From contig MU863932.1 in the NCBI GenBank assembly GCA_033296885.1, positions 124,001-188,000 on the forward strand: a stretch of 64,000 nucleotides of DNA, given 5' to 3'. Below are positions 49,101-60,000 of the stretch, one piece after another. Position 1 is the stretch's first letter; each line of letters begins with the position of its first letter. The position numbers and the translations under genes are program-made. The notes under the pieces were generated by a model. The model did no database searches, was not told the origin of the DNA, and saw only the letters and a list, made by a program, of their open reading frames with translations. The DNA is from Triangularia verruculosa (Eukaryota > Ascomycota > Sordariomycetes > Sordariales > Podosporaceae).

Positions 49101-50445
49101 GTTTTTGGTCCGAATTATCCTTATTATTATTTTCCCTTTCTCTAGTCCTAGCTGCAAGCTGCGTCCACCCTCACGGCCTGTGTTGTTTTGCTGCACCATC
49201 TTGGCTCTGTGCAGCCGCTCAGTGCCTTCTCTCGTGTGCGCCCCGCCCAAAGCCAAACACTCCCACGCCGTTTCCTGGCGTTTCGCACCTCACCGTCTTC
49301 GTGCTCCCCGACTATAGACCAGCTTCAACGGCCCTTCTTATCAGCAGAGAAGCTAACCAACGACTAATAGTCGAGCTCCCCTCTGCCCTCTGCCCGCCAA
49401 ACAACTCAAACACCCCAGGCTCGCGTATTTCCGCATATCCCGTTGCGCATCTCCACCACTGCCGCTGCCGCTGCCGCTGCCGCTACATACGGAGCATCCG
49501 TCGGCCGCACCACCACGCGCGCGCAACACCCACGACCTGGCCCACGCAGCATCGGCATCGTGTCGTGAGGATCGGGAACAATCGCCAGCTGCATTTCGCC
49601 GTCACATTGCCCTTCGGTTAGACACGCCCCTTTTTTTTTCGCCATTTGTGGTTCTTGACTCGCCCGGCCACCGCGCGCGCAACGGACGGCTACGTGCATC
49701 TCTTGTCGACGCTGTAATACCCTGTGCCAGCGCCCGTTCGACTTCTGGTAGCACTGGCCCGCCCGGGAAACCTCTCTGCCACTTGTCTGCGCTGCCTCGA
49801 CCGAGTTCTTTCCCCCCCTTCCCCTCTCTCGCGCCGCCGTCGTGCTTCCGTCTTGCCGTTGTCCGCCCTTTCCGCTTCCCTGACCCTATCATCTGGGCAT
49901 CTCGCTGCGCTTCCCCCGAAGTGTGAGTACCTTCCGTACCCTATTTAGTCCCGTCCGCTCTCGACCCGCCCGACGACACCGACTACCAGCTCCGGCTCTC
50001 CTCCTCCCGTGCCCTGCACATCACTACCGCCGAGCGGTCTCTCTGCAGTCGCAGTCTGTTGCGCTGTAGAGTGTGGCCAAGGACGGCCTTGTATTTGGAC
50101 AGCACCTGTCTCAAGGGGTCCCCTCGCGAGACCCAACCGCCGTCACAATTGCGTCCCAGCTGCGCATCCAGTCCATCCTCTCCCCGGCCGATCCGTCGGA
50201 CACCCCTCCTCCAAAACGAAAGTTCTACGACGCCTTTGTCGGGCCGGCGACAGAACCATCTCCCGCACCACCCACGGAGTGGGCTTCCCCCGCCCCTCCA
50301 CCGGCTTCGAACCCGGCACCTCCGGACCGGTTACCGAACATTCGACAGCCGCTGCCGCATAGCCCGCCGCGCCCTGCTGCTGCGGTTGGGGGCGGGAGCA
50401 ACAGCAATCAACCGAAGCCTCCAGCGCCTGTCGTCGTTCCTGAGG
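46196..50445. other. Long gene-poor interval, about 4.2 kb
   Basis: It lies between a minus-strand gene and a plus-strand gene, so both promoters are here. ORFs of up to 206 codons occur (46653-47273 minus) but show no domain and overlap others in different frames. From about 49.1 kb the sequence is pyrimidine-rich and contains no ATG for 1,344 nt, fitting a long leader of the transcription-factor gene. A possible leader intron runs from GTGAGT at 49922 to TGCAG at 50048 or CTGTAG at 50069. Confidence 0.5.
49461..49484. repeat. GCCGCT hexanucleotide repeat
   Basis: Four perfect copies of GCCGCT in the ATG-free leader of the Zn2Cys6 gene. Confidence 0.85.
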
Positions 50446-50478
50446 ATGACAGCCGAGTCCCAAGCTCGGCTACAGTGA
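50446..50478 (+). promoter_or_regulatory. 10-codon uORF overlapping the start codon of the Zn2Cys6 gene (TGATG)
   Basis: The first ATG after a 1,344-nt ATG-free stretch opens a frame encoding MTAESQARLQ. Its TGA (50476-50478) shares one base with the ATG at 50478, forming TGATG. This arrangement permits termination-reinitiation coupling. It matters only if the transcript includes this leader and the ATG at 50478 is the true start. Confidence 0.5.
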
Positions 50479-52994
50479 TGGCGGGTAGTCCCAGCAGCCC
50501 GGGCCCCGTGGACAGTCGAAGGGGGGCCAATGCCAGACGGCCAGCTCAGCGGTCCAGCATAGCGTGCCAGAGCTGTCGGAAATCCAAGATCAAATGCAAC
50601 AACACGGGGGGTGATTCGCCATGCGACACCTGCATTCGCAATGGCAAAGAATGCACCTATCCAGAAGCACCACCGGTGCAGCCTAAACGGTCTGAGCCCC
50701 CCGCTGGCCCAAAGGCCGAACAAGGGACGGAACGCAAACGTGTGCGGAGGATGGAAGATATTGTCAAGATGGAAGGTGCTATGCCGGCTGCTTTGATTGC
50801 AGAAGATGTCTTGTCGGTACCATATTTGAACGAGGCGGTTTGGTCACAGCTATTCGACATATACCGACTTCACTTTGCCACGGAGCTGCCGTTTCTACAT
50901 CTCGCGACATTGAAGGAGAAGCTTGGCAGCAGATTCAGGGCTAAGCCTAGCGATACGTCTCCCGAGATTAATCTTGTGCTTCTGGGGATCCTGACCTTGA
51001 CGGCACGCTTCCATCAGACTCTGGTGTCATATGTCACCGTCCCAAAAAATGCTTCGAGTGCTGCGGCTACGCCGAAGCCGCAACCACCCGGGCCTGACCT
51101 CAAAGCATCTGTGGCGTCGGAATACTATGCCGAGATCCTGACCAAAGCTCTTGGTGGGTTGCGGACAAGCATGACAGTGGCTTCGGTGGAACGCGTCCAG
51201 GCTTTTCTGATGCTTGGGTTGTACGAATGGAGTCAGGCGGTGCCAAGAGTGGGCGGCATGGCTGCGTGGATGTACGTCGGCGTAGCTATTCGCATGGCTC
51301 AGGCTCTGGGGCTGGGCCACGGAGATGGGGAACCCCGAAGGAAGTTCAACACTCGAACGGCGCTGACAAGCCGGCCAGCAATGCCAGCCTCGCAGATGAT
51401 CATCGCCAAAGAGATCCGAAGGCGGACCATGTTCAGCTGTCTGATACTGGACCGTCTCCTAGGTTGTGGCAAGGACCGGGTGTCTACCATTCGATCCGAG
51501 GACCTCAGGATTCAGCTCCCCTGCGCCGAGATGTCCTTTGACTTGTCAGAGGATGTTTATACGGGCTTCCTCAATCCGATTCCCGGATTTGACAAGAAGC
51601 GGCCTATCAGCGACAGTGTGCTAGGGCGATTTGTGCGTCTGGTAATCCTCTGGGGCGAGATTTCCCGGTGGAGCTTTTCTGGTGGCCGCTTCATCGAGAC
51701 AGAGGCACCTTGGAATCCAGCATCCAAGTTTTACCAGCTGCGCGAAAAGCTCGAGGGTTTCTATGGGGATCTGCCTCCCAACTTTCAATGGTGTGACTCG
51801 AACTACTACAAGCACGAGAATCACCAGGCGAGTAGTGTGTATGTTTCATTACACATGCTCGGCGCCGTCTGTAGGATAATGCTTCATCGCGAGTATATTC
51901 CGTTCATCCCTATCCGTTGTGACAGGCCCATAGGTCCGCTTGATGAACCCGTCTTCGCTGAAGGTCAGGAACCGGCCGGCTTCTGGAACAGCAGCGCTGA
52001 GGAGATCTTCCGTGCGGCGAGGGACATTGTCGATTTGGTGGAAATCTGCGGCGACAAGCTCCCGATGTCGGCCTTGGTCCTGTTTTCCGTATGGACTTCG
52101 GCTTTTGTCGGCATTTACGCCGTGCATTTCCCACATATGGACACCAAGGGCCACATGGTCCCTGAGCTTTCTGGCGATATCGAGATCACCAAGAACGGTC
52201 CAACGGGGACAACATTTGCGACCCTCAAGCAGATGTCTCGATGGTTGAAGTTGGCCGAGACGTACTGCAACTACTTCCGCGAGATGGCATGCTATTACGA
52301 GAAGGTCAAGTCGGACTGGGACAAACATGGCGGTGGCGGTCGGCCGGGCATCGGCCACGGTGGCAAGCACATCAGCGTGAGACTAGGTGGCGGCGGCCTC
52401 GAAGAGTGGAGGCAGCAGGCACCGAAAATCACCAATAATGGCGAGATAATCCCCACGGGTGGCCCAGACGGGGACGATAAACAATCGTCCAGAGACAGCA
52501 CCACGGAGCCGTCACACCACCACAGCCACCGCCACCACACCGGTAATGATCACATGGATCAAAAGCCTTCCCCCCGTTCAACTTCATTCACGCCGATCAA
52601 CTCGGCCTATCACCCGTCCCAGGACACCCGCCATCCGAATGGCAAAATGGAAGACAACGCAGACAATTGGCGTTTCCATCCTCACAACCCACATCAACAG
52701 CACCAACAGCCATCGCCGTCGCAGTCATCCACCACCATTCCTTCCCCAGAGATGCCCATGATCTCCTTCCCGGCCTTGCCGCTGGGATATATCCCGAATG
52801 AGATTGTGAACTATGTGGCGGAGGCTCAGAGCATGCCCTGGTTTCATGCTCCGGGCGGGATAGACCAGTTTGCGCACGGGACCAAGGAGAGCGAAACGCT
52901 GGACAATGGGAATCTGTTTTGGGGGAGTATACCCGAAGCGATCTTGATGGGAGCCGGGCAGGGGCAGATGGGTGGCGGTGGCGGGTATGCGTAG
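50478..52994 (+). CDS. Zn2Cys6 fungal-specific transcription factor
   Basis: Nuclear binuclear-zinc-cluster regulator. From the ATG at 50478 the product is 838 aa. Cysteines at 30, 33, 40, 49, 52 and 59 give the pattern C-x2-C-x6-C-x8-C-x2-C-x6-C within basic sequence (CRKSKIKC). Residues about 110-560 carry the fungal transcription-factor middle-homology domain, with motifs such as FDIYRLHFATELPFLH, AFLMLGLYEWSQ and RRRTMFSCLILDRLLG. The C-terminus is disordered, His-rich (SHHHSHRHH), Pro/Gln-rich and ends in a Gly-rich run. The regulated pathway cannot be read from sequence. The frame stays open upstream to 50073 without an ATG and its codons look coding-like (for example PPPKRKFYDAFVG). 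A GTG at 50073 lies in good context (A at -3, G at +4), so an N-terminal extension of 135 residues from a non-ATG start or an unseen exon is possible. Confidence 0.85.
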   Translation: MAGSPSSPGPVDSRRGANARRPAQRSSIACQSCRKSKIKCNNTGGDSPCDTCIRNGKECTYPEAPPVQPKRSEPPAGPKAEQGTERKRVRRMEDIVKMEGAMPAALIAEDVLSVPYLNEAVWSQLFDIYRLHFATELPFLHLATLKEKLGSRFRAKPSDTSPEINLVLLGILTLTARFHQTLVSYVTVPKNASSAAATPKPQPPGPDLKASVASEYYAEILTKALGGLRTSMTVASVERVQAFLMLGLYEWSQAVPRVGGMAAWMYVGVAIRMAQALGLGHGDGEPRRKFNTRTALTSRPAMPASQMIIAKEIRRRTMFSCLILDRLLGCGKDRVSTIRSEDLRIQLPCAEMSFDLSEDVYTGFLNPIPGFDKKRPISDSVLGRFVRLVILWGEISRWSFSGGRFIETEAPWNPASKFYQLREKLEGFYGDLPPNFQWCDSNYYKHENHQASSVYVSLHMLGAVCRIMLHREYIPFIPIRCDRPIGPLDEPVFAEGQEPAGFWNSSAEEIFRAARDIVDLVEICGDKLPMSALVLFSVWTSAFVGIYAVHFPHMDTKGHMVPELSGDIEITKNGPTGTTFATLKQMSRWLKLAETYCNYFREMACYYEKVKSDWDKHGGGGRPGIGHGGKHISVRLGGGGLEEWRQQAPKITNNGEIIPTGGPDGDDKQSSRDSTTEPSHHHSHRHHTGNDHMDQKPSPRSTSFTPINSAYHPSQDTRHPNGKMEDNADNWRFHPHNPHQQHQQPSPSQSSTTIPSPEMPMISFPALPLGYIPNEIVNYVAEAQSMPWFHAPGGIDQFAHGTKESETLDNGNLFWGSIPEAILMGAGQGQMGGGGGYA

Positions 52995-53063
52995 GATATC
53001 TCCTTTTTTTAATACCCTCTATAGTGGGTGGGTGTCCCCTGAGATTTTTGTATGTCTGTGAGC

Positions 53064-53203
53064 GTGTGTGTGTGTCTGTGTGCTGTGAAAAGGAAAGGGA
53101 CGATGTCGATGAGAAACAAGCTGTATGGGAGAGAAAGACAAGAGAAAAGGGGGAAGGAGAGGAGGTTGCATCAGGAATGGTGTGTCTGTGTGTGTGTGTG
53201 TGT
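53064..53203. repeat. TG-rich microsatellite tracts
   Basis: Two TG dinucleotide tracts, about 53064-53083 and 53181-53203, in the likely 3' UTR of the Zn2Cys6 gene; a third short tract lies near 53397. Confidence 0.8.
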
Positions 53204-53604
53204 ATTTTTATTTACATGTGAGGACAAGAGTGCGTTGGTTCCAAGACGTGTATGGGCAAAACTGGTTGGTTGGAAAACATACTGATCAGTGGGTTTTTTT
53301 TTTTTTCCATTCATGTTCGATTTTCAGTATTGGTTGATTGAATTCTTATAGGCAACTAAAAGGAAGCGGCGGCGGCAGATGTGTCTATGTTTGTTGGTGT
53401 GTGTGTGAGTATGTTATATTGCATCTGGGGGAACGGGCAAGACTTGGTGACTATTACTTTAACTGAATCTTTTGATTGTCCTTTACAACAATTATTTAGG
53501 TTTTGTTTCTATTTCTCATGTATTACGAGGGAGTAGGAGTGACGAGAGGCGGGTATGCATTTGGTATTTAGCTTTTGATTTATAAGGCGAGGTACGGATG
53601 GGTA

Positions 53605-53618
53605 CCTACCTAGGTAGG
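53605..53618. repeat. Perfect palindrome CCTACCTAGGTAGG
   Basis: A 14-bp perfect palindrome built from the CCTACCTA word, which also appears near 70, 48944, 53996 and 54020. The spacing is irregular, so it is not a tandem array. Confidence 0.75.
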
Positions 53619-54301
53619 CTTCTTGTGACCTAAACGGTCTGATTCTGTAAAGGTATGGTTTGCTTTCCACGTTTAGTTCTTGGACAGTTACCTTATGCGG
53701 TTTGAAAAGCGGGTGTTTGGGTTTTGATAATACTAGGTAGTTACTGCCTCACGTATATGGTGGTGTTTATAAGGTAGTTAACGATACCTTGAGCTTTCCG
53801 TTTGATGGCTGCCAAGGTTGTGGTTAATTATTCATGGGTTCTCTTTTGAGACAATGAAGCACGGCAGCCTTGTCTCTTTAATAAAGTCAACCAGTTCTCT
53901 TTGATTTTTCAGCCGCAAGTCATAAAGCAACGAATCAATTGATGAAGCTTCGAGGCTTGTTCTTGAAATCCCCAGCGATCAATGAGATCGACGAATACCT
54001 ACCTAACCAGGCGGCGGCATTGCCCTACCTACTGCTCTTGCGCAACAATGTACCCGAGTCCCTGTTTTGATGCTTTGTTACATACCTATATGCTTCCAGA
54101 TCCGGACAACGTGAAAAAGAGAACGGCCATCTTTGTTCGTCTGGAGGCCGGTGCGCTCTTATTGCTCCCCATCCCGTAGATGATAGTACATAGTCTCTAG
54201 GTAGTTAGCCCACTTCAAAGCCGTCACACTCCTGAGGTGCTTGCAAGAGTCTGGGATACAACGACACTCTGAGCCAAAAAAAAATTGACATACTCGACAA
54301 G

Positions 54302-56785
54302 ATGTTCGGAACCAGGAAACCAAAAAAGAAGACCGGTCGTACTGACCCTGTTGTTCATCCTGCTGCTGGTCCCAGTAGTTCCAGCGCCGGTGTCGGTGCG
54401 GCTCATCCTAAAACCCCTCCCAAAAAGCAGGTTGAGATCAGTGAAGATCTCGTGGAAAGGATTCAACGCGCCATGAAAGTGGAGCACCCCCCTCTTAGAG
54501 GCACTGTCGTTAACGACATAACGATGGATACCGAGGCCCATAGGTCCATTTCGATGTTCATCTATGGCTACATGGACGACCCTTATGTGGAAATTTATGA
54601 ACAAATGGGTATCGCCAATTCAGAGGCCGCCTACCGGTTTCAGAATCCGGGAGACAATCTTGGCAGGATGTGGTTCGCAGATGAGAGTTCGGGACGAACC
54701 ATGGAGATGTTCTACAATGGATGGACAGAACGCTGGGACAAACACGCAAAAGCAGCCAACGAGGAAATACTGAAGGTGATGAGTGAAATCGGTGGCGACT
54801 CAGACGCAGATAGTAATAAAATGTTCAAGAAGTTGGCATTGGACAAGCTCAGAGACAACAAGGAAACGATCCATTCTCTTGAGAGGCAGGTTAAGGGCCT
54901 TACGGTGATGGTTGAAGCGACTGTAGCCAGGGCCGACCTGCACAAAAGTAAGGCTGAAGACGAGCGAAAGAAGTGCAGCGAGCTCCGACAGAAGCTCATC
55001 AACGAGATCAACAAGAAGTACGACGTGCACAAAGAGGCCATCGACCGGCTTGCCGAAGGGATTGACGGGATGAAGGTCAATTACGACCTCTATAAACAGC
55101 GTATACCGCGGCTGGAAGGGATTATCGAGCATGGTCTGCAGGAGTTGGGTTCACATGGCATCAAGTACATGGTCGACCTCCGGCTCCGCGCGCTCCTCCA
55201 GCACTGGGGCATCACGAACCAGGCCAACACGGACCCGCAGAGGTGGCAGAAGTATGACATTTCGAACGCCTTTGCCATGGAGCACACCAAGATTCTCGAC
55301 CAGATACTGAACGGCATATCGGAGCCGGCAGGCAACGTCCTGACCAGGTCGATACAAACCATCGGCGTCAAGCAGTCGATGCGCGTGGCCTCGATACACC
55401 GCATCGTCCACGGCGCCGACTTGCTCGCCGACTGCCGGATCGTAGCCCTGCGGCTCCTCAAAGTCCGCCACGACAAGGACAAGAGCACCGAAGTGGGCCT
55501 GTTGCCCAAGGACGTCGCCAGTCGCAAAGAGGACAGTACTTTCACCTCGGTCTTTACCCCCACCGCCGCCGCCACGTCAACACAAACGCCGGGAGCGGGA
55601 GCGGGAGCGGCATCCACGTCCAAGCAGGTGCCTGCCCCGATATCCGTGACGGCGCCAAAGGTGGCCGACACAAACGGCTGGAAGTGGGCGCAATTTTACG
55701 CCGAATGGAGAAACTGGGACCCCCTCAAGTCCACTGCGGACTCGACATGGCAAGGCCTCTTCGACGCCACGGTCCTCCAGCTGTACAACCTGGACCGGGT
55801 TGCCTGCCAGAACATCCTCATCGCCCTGACCGCGCCGCCGCCGACCGAGACGGACGCGGCGCCGGAGGAGCAGGACCCGCGCAGGGCCGAGCGCGAGGTG
55901 CTCCTGAGCCACGCCGCCTTCATCAGCAAGTGGGTCACCATCACGGAGATGGTCCACCACTACGCCTCCAGGGCGCTGCGGTTCAGCAACGCCAACCCGA
56001 CCCTCTGGCAGCACTGGAGGGGCCAGTGGTTCCGGCTCCGGAAGACGTTGACGATCCAGACCTTTGGGGAGCACCACAAGCTCGCGCCCGGCAAGGCTTA
56101 CAGGAACAACCCTGCCCCCAGCGACCCCTGGTCGAGGAGAAAGAAGCGCGGCCTCTTCCACGACTACGTCGGCCTGTTTGGGCAGGTGTGCAAGCTCTTC
56201 AACCGGCCCAGACTGGTGACCAAGGAGGAGTGGGCGTGGCAGCTGAAGCAGCTGGACTGGGAGCGCTGGAATCTCTACCGGCACGCCGTCCAGACCTGGG
56301 TGCACAGGGACGCCTACGGCGGCCGGGACCTTTCTCAGTACGACAACAACGGCAGGCCCCTGCAGCCGGTGGCGGTGAACCTCTGGACCGAATACAACTG
56401 GATCTACGAGACGGACGAGTGGAAACATGCCCATAGGACTGATCCCCAAAAGCCGGTTGGAGCTAGTAAGTTTCCCTTTTTTTTCTTTTTCTTTTTCTGT
56501 CAACTTTTTATGCTGATTCTCTGTGTCATGGGTGACCTATGGGACCCCTTACCTGCCACCGACTCTTTCAAAGATTTTACACCAACAATCGAGAAATTCC
56601 ACGTTCCCGCGGCAGAACGGGGCGCCCAGATAAAACCCGAATCGATCGTTCCAGGCCACATAGAAATGCCGGCCGATTCGACTGCGGCAAAGCCTCTGAA
56701 TCTTACCTGGCGGAACTACTGGATGAAACAAAAGCCCGAAGAGTGGGAAGATTATGTGAAGGAGGACAAGGAGACAAATGACTAA
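54302..56785 (+). CDS. Unrecognised Trp-rich protein with central coiled coil
   Basis: I do not recognise this family. The preferred model is two exons, 54302-56465 and 56574-56785, giving 791 aa. The intron has a perfect GTAAGT donor and a long T tract, and splicing removes an odd Phe-repeat segment; reading through also stays open (827 aa). Residues 1-45 are basic and disordered (KPKKKTGR). Residues 55-160 look globular. Residues about 165-270 are a charged coiled coil. Residues about 275-400 are helical, followed by a Thr/Ala/Gly linker. Residues about 455-720 form a domain with roughly 18 tryptophans, some in W-x-W or W-x3-W pairs (for example LWQHWRGQWF, EEWAWQLKQLDWERW). Codon use turns sharply GC-rich in that second half. 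No signal peptide or transmembrane helix. No assigned function. Confidence 0.78.
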   Translation: MFGTRKPKKKTGRTDPVVHPAAGPSSSSAGVGAAHPKTPPKKQVEISEDLVERIQRAMKVEHPPLRGTVVNDITMDTEAHRSISMFIYGYMDDPYVEIYEQMGIANSEAAYRFQNPGDNLGRMWFADESSGRTMEMFYNGWTERWDKHAKAANEEILKVMSEIGGDSDADSNKMFKKLALDKLRDNKETIHSLERQVKGLTVMVEATVARADLHKSKAEDERKKCSELRQKLINEINKKYDVHKEAIDRLAEGIDGMKVNYDLYKQRIPRLEGIIEHGLQELGSHGIKYMVDLRLRALLQHWGITNQANTDPQRWQKYDISNAFAMEHTKILDQILNGISEPAGNVLTRSIQTIGVKQSMRVASIHRIVHGADLLADCRIVALRLLKVRHDKDKSTEVGLLPKDVASRKEDSTFTSVFTPTAAATSTQTPGAGAGAASTSKQVPAPISVTAPKVADTNGWKWAQFYAEWRNWDPLKSTADSTWQGLFDATVLQLYNLDRVACQNILIALTAPPPTETDAAPEEQDPRRAEREVLLSHAAFISKWVTITEMVHHYASRALRFSNANPTLWQHWRGQWFRLRKTLTIQTFGEHHKLAPGKAYRNNPAPSDPWSRRKKRGLFHDYVGLFGQVCKLFNRPRLVTKEEWAWQLKQLDWERWNLYRHAVQTWVHRDAYGGRDLSQYDNNGRPLQPVAVNLWTEYNWIYETDEWKHAHRTDPQKPVGASKFPFFFFFFFCQLFMLILCVMGDLWDPLPATDSFKDFTPTIEKFHVPAAERGAQIKPESIVPGHIEMPADSTAAKPLNLTWRNYWMKQKPEEWEDYVKEDKETND

Positions 56786-57065
56786 GAGACGTGCTTTGCT
56801 TTACCTTTCAGACGAAAAAAAAAAGCTCCTTACAAAATTCAATATATTATCTAAAATACTCTTCTTCAGGACTACAATAACAGCCATTACAGTAAAAAAA
56901 ATACAGCCAGGGAAAGGTGAGAAAAGAAAAACGAAAGCAGTAAAAAACCAAAACAAACTAAACCCCCATGCTGACAGACCCATGACTCCCAAACTCCCGC
57001 GCCATGTTTCTTCCCAGACTGGTGGGTGGTATTAAAAATGTGTTTCAGACCGATTCCTCCAGCAA

Positions 57066-60000
57066 TTACTTGTTCTCCTCCATCTTCTTGATCAGGTTCC
57101 TAACCGGCGAGCTTTTCACAGCAGGCGTCCCCACCCTTCCACTGACCGGCGGCGGCGGTGACGACATGGGCGTCTGCGGCGGACCTGGCGAAAAGGGGAT
57201 CACCCCGGTGCTACTAAAGACGGGCAAATCTCCTCCCTTCATCGGGCTCATGGTCGACAAGGGGGTCGACACGTTGGGGGGCAGCCACTGCAGTGGTTGC
57301 TGCTGCTGTACATTCGACTGAGGAGCTGGGCCATCAGGCTGATACTGAACAAACATGTCCATCGGGGTCGGGGTCGAGGTGGTGGTGTGAGGAGAAGCTC
57401 CGCGGACAGGACTCGAAAAAGTAGGAGTGATGGAGCTCATGGCAGAATTGGAAAACGTTTCGGAAGGCGGGTATAGGGGTGACATTAGCGATTCTGAAGC
57501 CTGATTGTGGGCCGGAGATGTTGAGGTAGGAAGGGGGTAGTTCTCTTTAGCTGCCGAGGGAGGGCTCGCGACAAAGGTAGACTCGGTGTCGGTTGGAGTG
57601 GCTGGCACGGTTTGGTGCTCCGGCGGTTGAACCAAAAGAAGCGGCTTGTTGATATCTTCTCCGGCAAGTTTCTCTCGTGCATCTTGTTCCCGTTCCCGAG
57701 CATCGCGCATTGCTTTGGACACAACAGTAATCCTAATCTTCTTCATGTCTTTCGCCAGCTTGTCGACGTCATCACCGCTCTCCTTGGCTTCGCCAACCGG
57801 CTTTGCAGGTTCTGGTGCTGCCACCACGGGAGCACCCAGAGGCTTTTTGGGCACCCTTGGGGCTTTGGCAACAGCATCTTTCTTGGCTGGAGCCCGAGTC
57901 TTCTTCACGTTGATGCCGGAAGCATTAGTCCGAACACTGGCGACAGAATCAGGTCTGGCATGCTCTGGTTTGGAGCTGGCACGTATCGGCGCTGGCCTGG
58001 CAAGGGGCGGCACTGAGTCAATATTCTCTGATACCGTCGTCGACGCCGTACTAAGTCGTCGACTGGGCGGTGGTCTTTTCTGATTCGTAGCAAGTACTGT
58101 TGATCCTGCGACTGTTTTCCTTCGTGCTTTGCGATCATCATCATCTTCATCCAAATATGATGGCTTGGTTTTGCGCTCCCTCAACGACATCCTCGTGGGC
58201 GGCTGTTCTACAACCACCGGGGGAACGACAACAGACACAGACTGCGCACTTGCATGTTCTGCACCTTGAGCAAGGGCGAACTGACGCTCGCGACGGGCTC
58301 GAGTTGCCTCTGCGCCCAGCTCGTCATGAGTGCAGCTGTCTGTCTGACGTTCTGACGGAATCAGCAACCTGCTGAGCTCGAGAGCTGCCGTGGTCCAAGA
58401 AACATCAGGGGGAGGAGGCGTAGGCGCTCTGTAGGTATAGCTGTGACCATTGGGCACGCCAAATCCTGACACGCTGCGACGAATATTCTTTGGAGGCACC
58501 ACTGCTCTCGCGGTTGATGCTTGTGTTGGTGAGGAGTAGGTGGGCGGAATAACATTTCGAGGTTTCTTGATCTCAACTGGGGGCGCACTCATGGCGGCTT
58601 CAAGTGCTTCGAGCTCTGGGACGGACCACCATGACGGGTCGTAGTGACGGGCTCCATCCACCTTTGCGGGAGGTTGGTTGACTGCATCCACTGTGCCCAT
58701 CTTCTGGCCCATCTCGTAACCCAGCCCGGAGGGGGCTACTTCTTGCTTCACGCGGGGGCCGTCGCTGGCAAGGCCACAAATATGGCTCAAGACCCCTGAG
58801 CACAAAGCACGATCACTGTATCCGCCCTCCAGGACACTGATAACCCGCCCTTCCACACTCGTGCTCTCTTCGGCGGCGATCTTGATGACATCCCTAGTTA
58901 GTCGAGCATAGAATTCAGTCGGGACATTGACATTGTGTCGTTGCATTCCCGGACTTTCCCACTCGCTCGCGTCAAAACCGGCAGACAGAAAAATGGCGGC
59001 CCTCGAATTCACCCCTTGAGCACGTAGTTTGTCGGTCTGGGCCCTCAAGTACTCCCGCGTCTTTTCCAACAAAATTGAGTATTTAGACTCATACAACGCC
59101 CAAAACTCAGCCTCCGTCTTCCAAGGCTGCAAATGGACATTCCAGATACTCTGACCGTGCGCGTTGTCGATACATATACTGGCGTTCCTAACTTTCTCTT
59201 CATCGCCCAACTCGCACGGGTAGGAATTGATGTCATGCAAACTGAAATACCCAATCGAGGTTTTCTTCCACCAGGCCGCATTCTTGCCCAGCCCGACAGA
59301 CCTCGCATTGTGCTGCCAAGCAATCGACTGCGAGCCATCACCGTGGTGAAGATCGAAATCGATAATGGCCGCGTGGGTCAGGCCGTGACTGAGAATAGCG
59401 TGCATGATACCAACATGAACGTTGTTGATCCAGCAGAATCCGGACGGGTGAGAACCGGAGCAGTGATGACCGGGCGGACGGATGGCAACAAACGCCCGCT
59501 GCGGTCCCTGAGGACGGAATACGGCATCAACCGCATCACACACCCCGCCCAATGCTCCCTCAAGAGCCTCCAACGTCTCAGCGCAGAGGTACAAGTCCCC
59601 CTCGTGAAGCTTTTGTGGAGCTTGGCCGCTCGTCCCACGATCGATATCTGGGCGCTGAAGCTCTTTCCCGTTGACTGCCAGCTTCGACTCGGCCGTGTTG
59701 CACATGATCTTGAGCTCTTCCATCCATTTCGCTCCATGGACGTTGGTTACCGTCTGAGACGTCAGTGGAAGACGCCTGTCGCTCTTTTGAATACGGAAGG
59801 GTATTGTGGGCAGCTGCTTCGGGTTGGTCTCTGGGGCGATCGGGAAACTGCCATCCTGATGTCGCTCACCCAGTCGGACATATGCTGCCGACACACCCAG
59901 TACGCAGGCCTTAACCCTTTCTGGTCGTTCGACAATGGTGCTGAGCTGTGATTTGGACGTCTTGGGTCGCGAATAACGGTGGCCGTAGCAGTCATCTTGG

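Larger units (their letters stand above)
52995..54301. other. Intergenic, 3' flank of the Zn2Cys6 gene
   Basis: AT-richer spacer with no supported gene. It holds several TG-rich microsatellites, a poly-T run near 53290, a 14-bp perfect palindrome at 53605-53618 and further CCTACCTA copies near 53.99 kb. The promoter of the gene at 54302 should lie at the right end. Confidence 0.5.

Noticed and set aside
55577..56503. 308-codon ORF on the minus strand
   Set aside because: It lies wholly opposite the GC-rich half of the Trp-rich gene and has low-complexity Val/Leu/Arg/Pro content typical of an antisense shadow of GC-biased codons.
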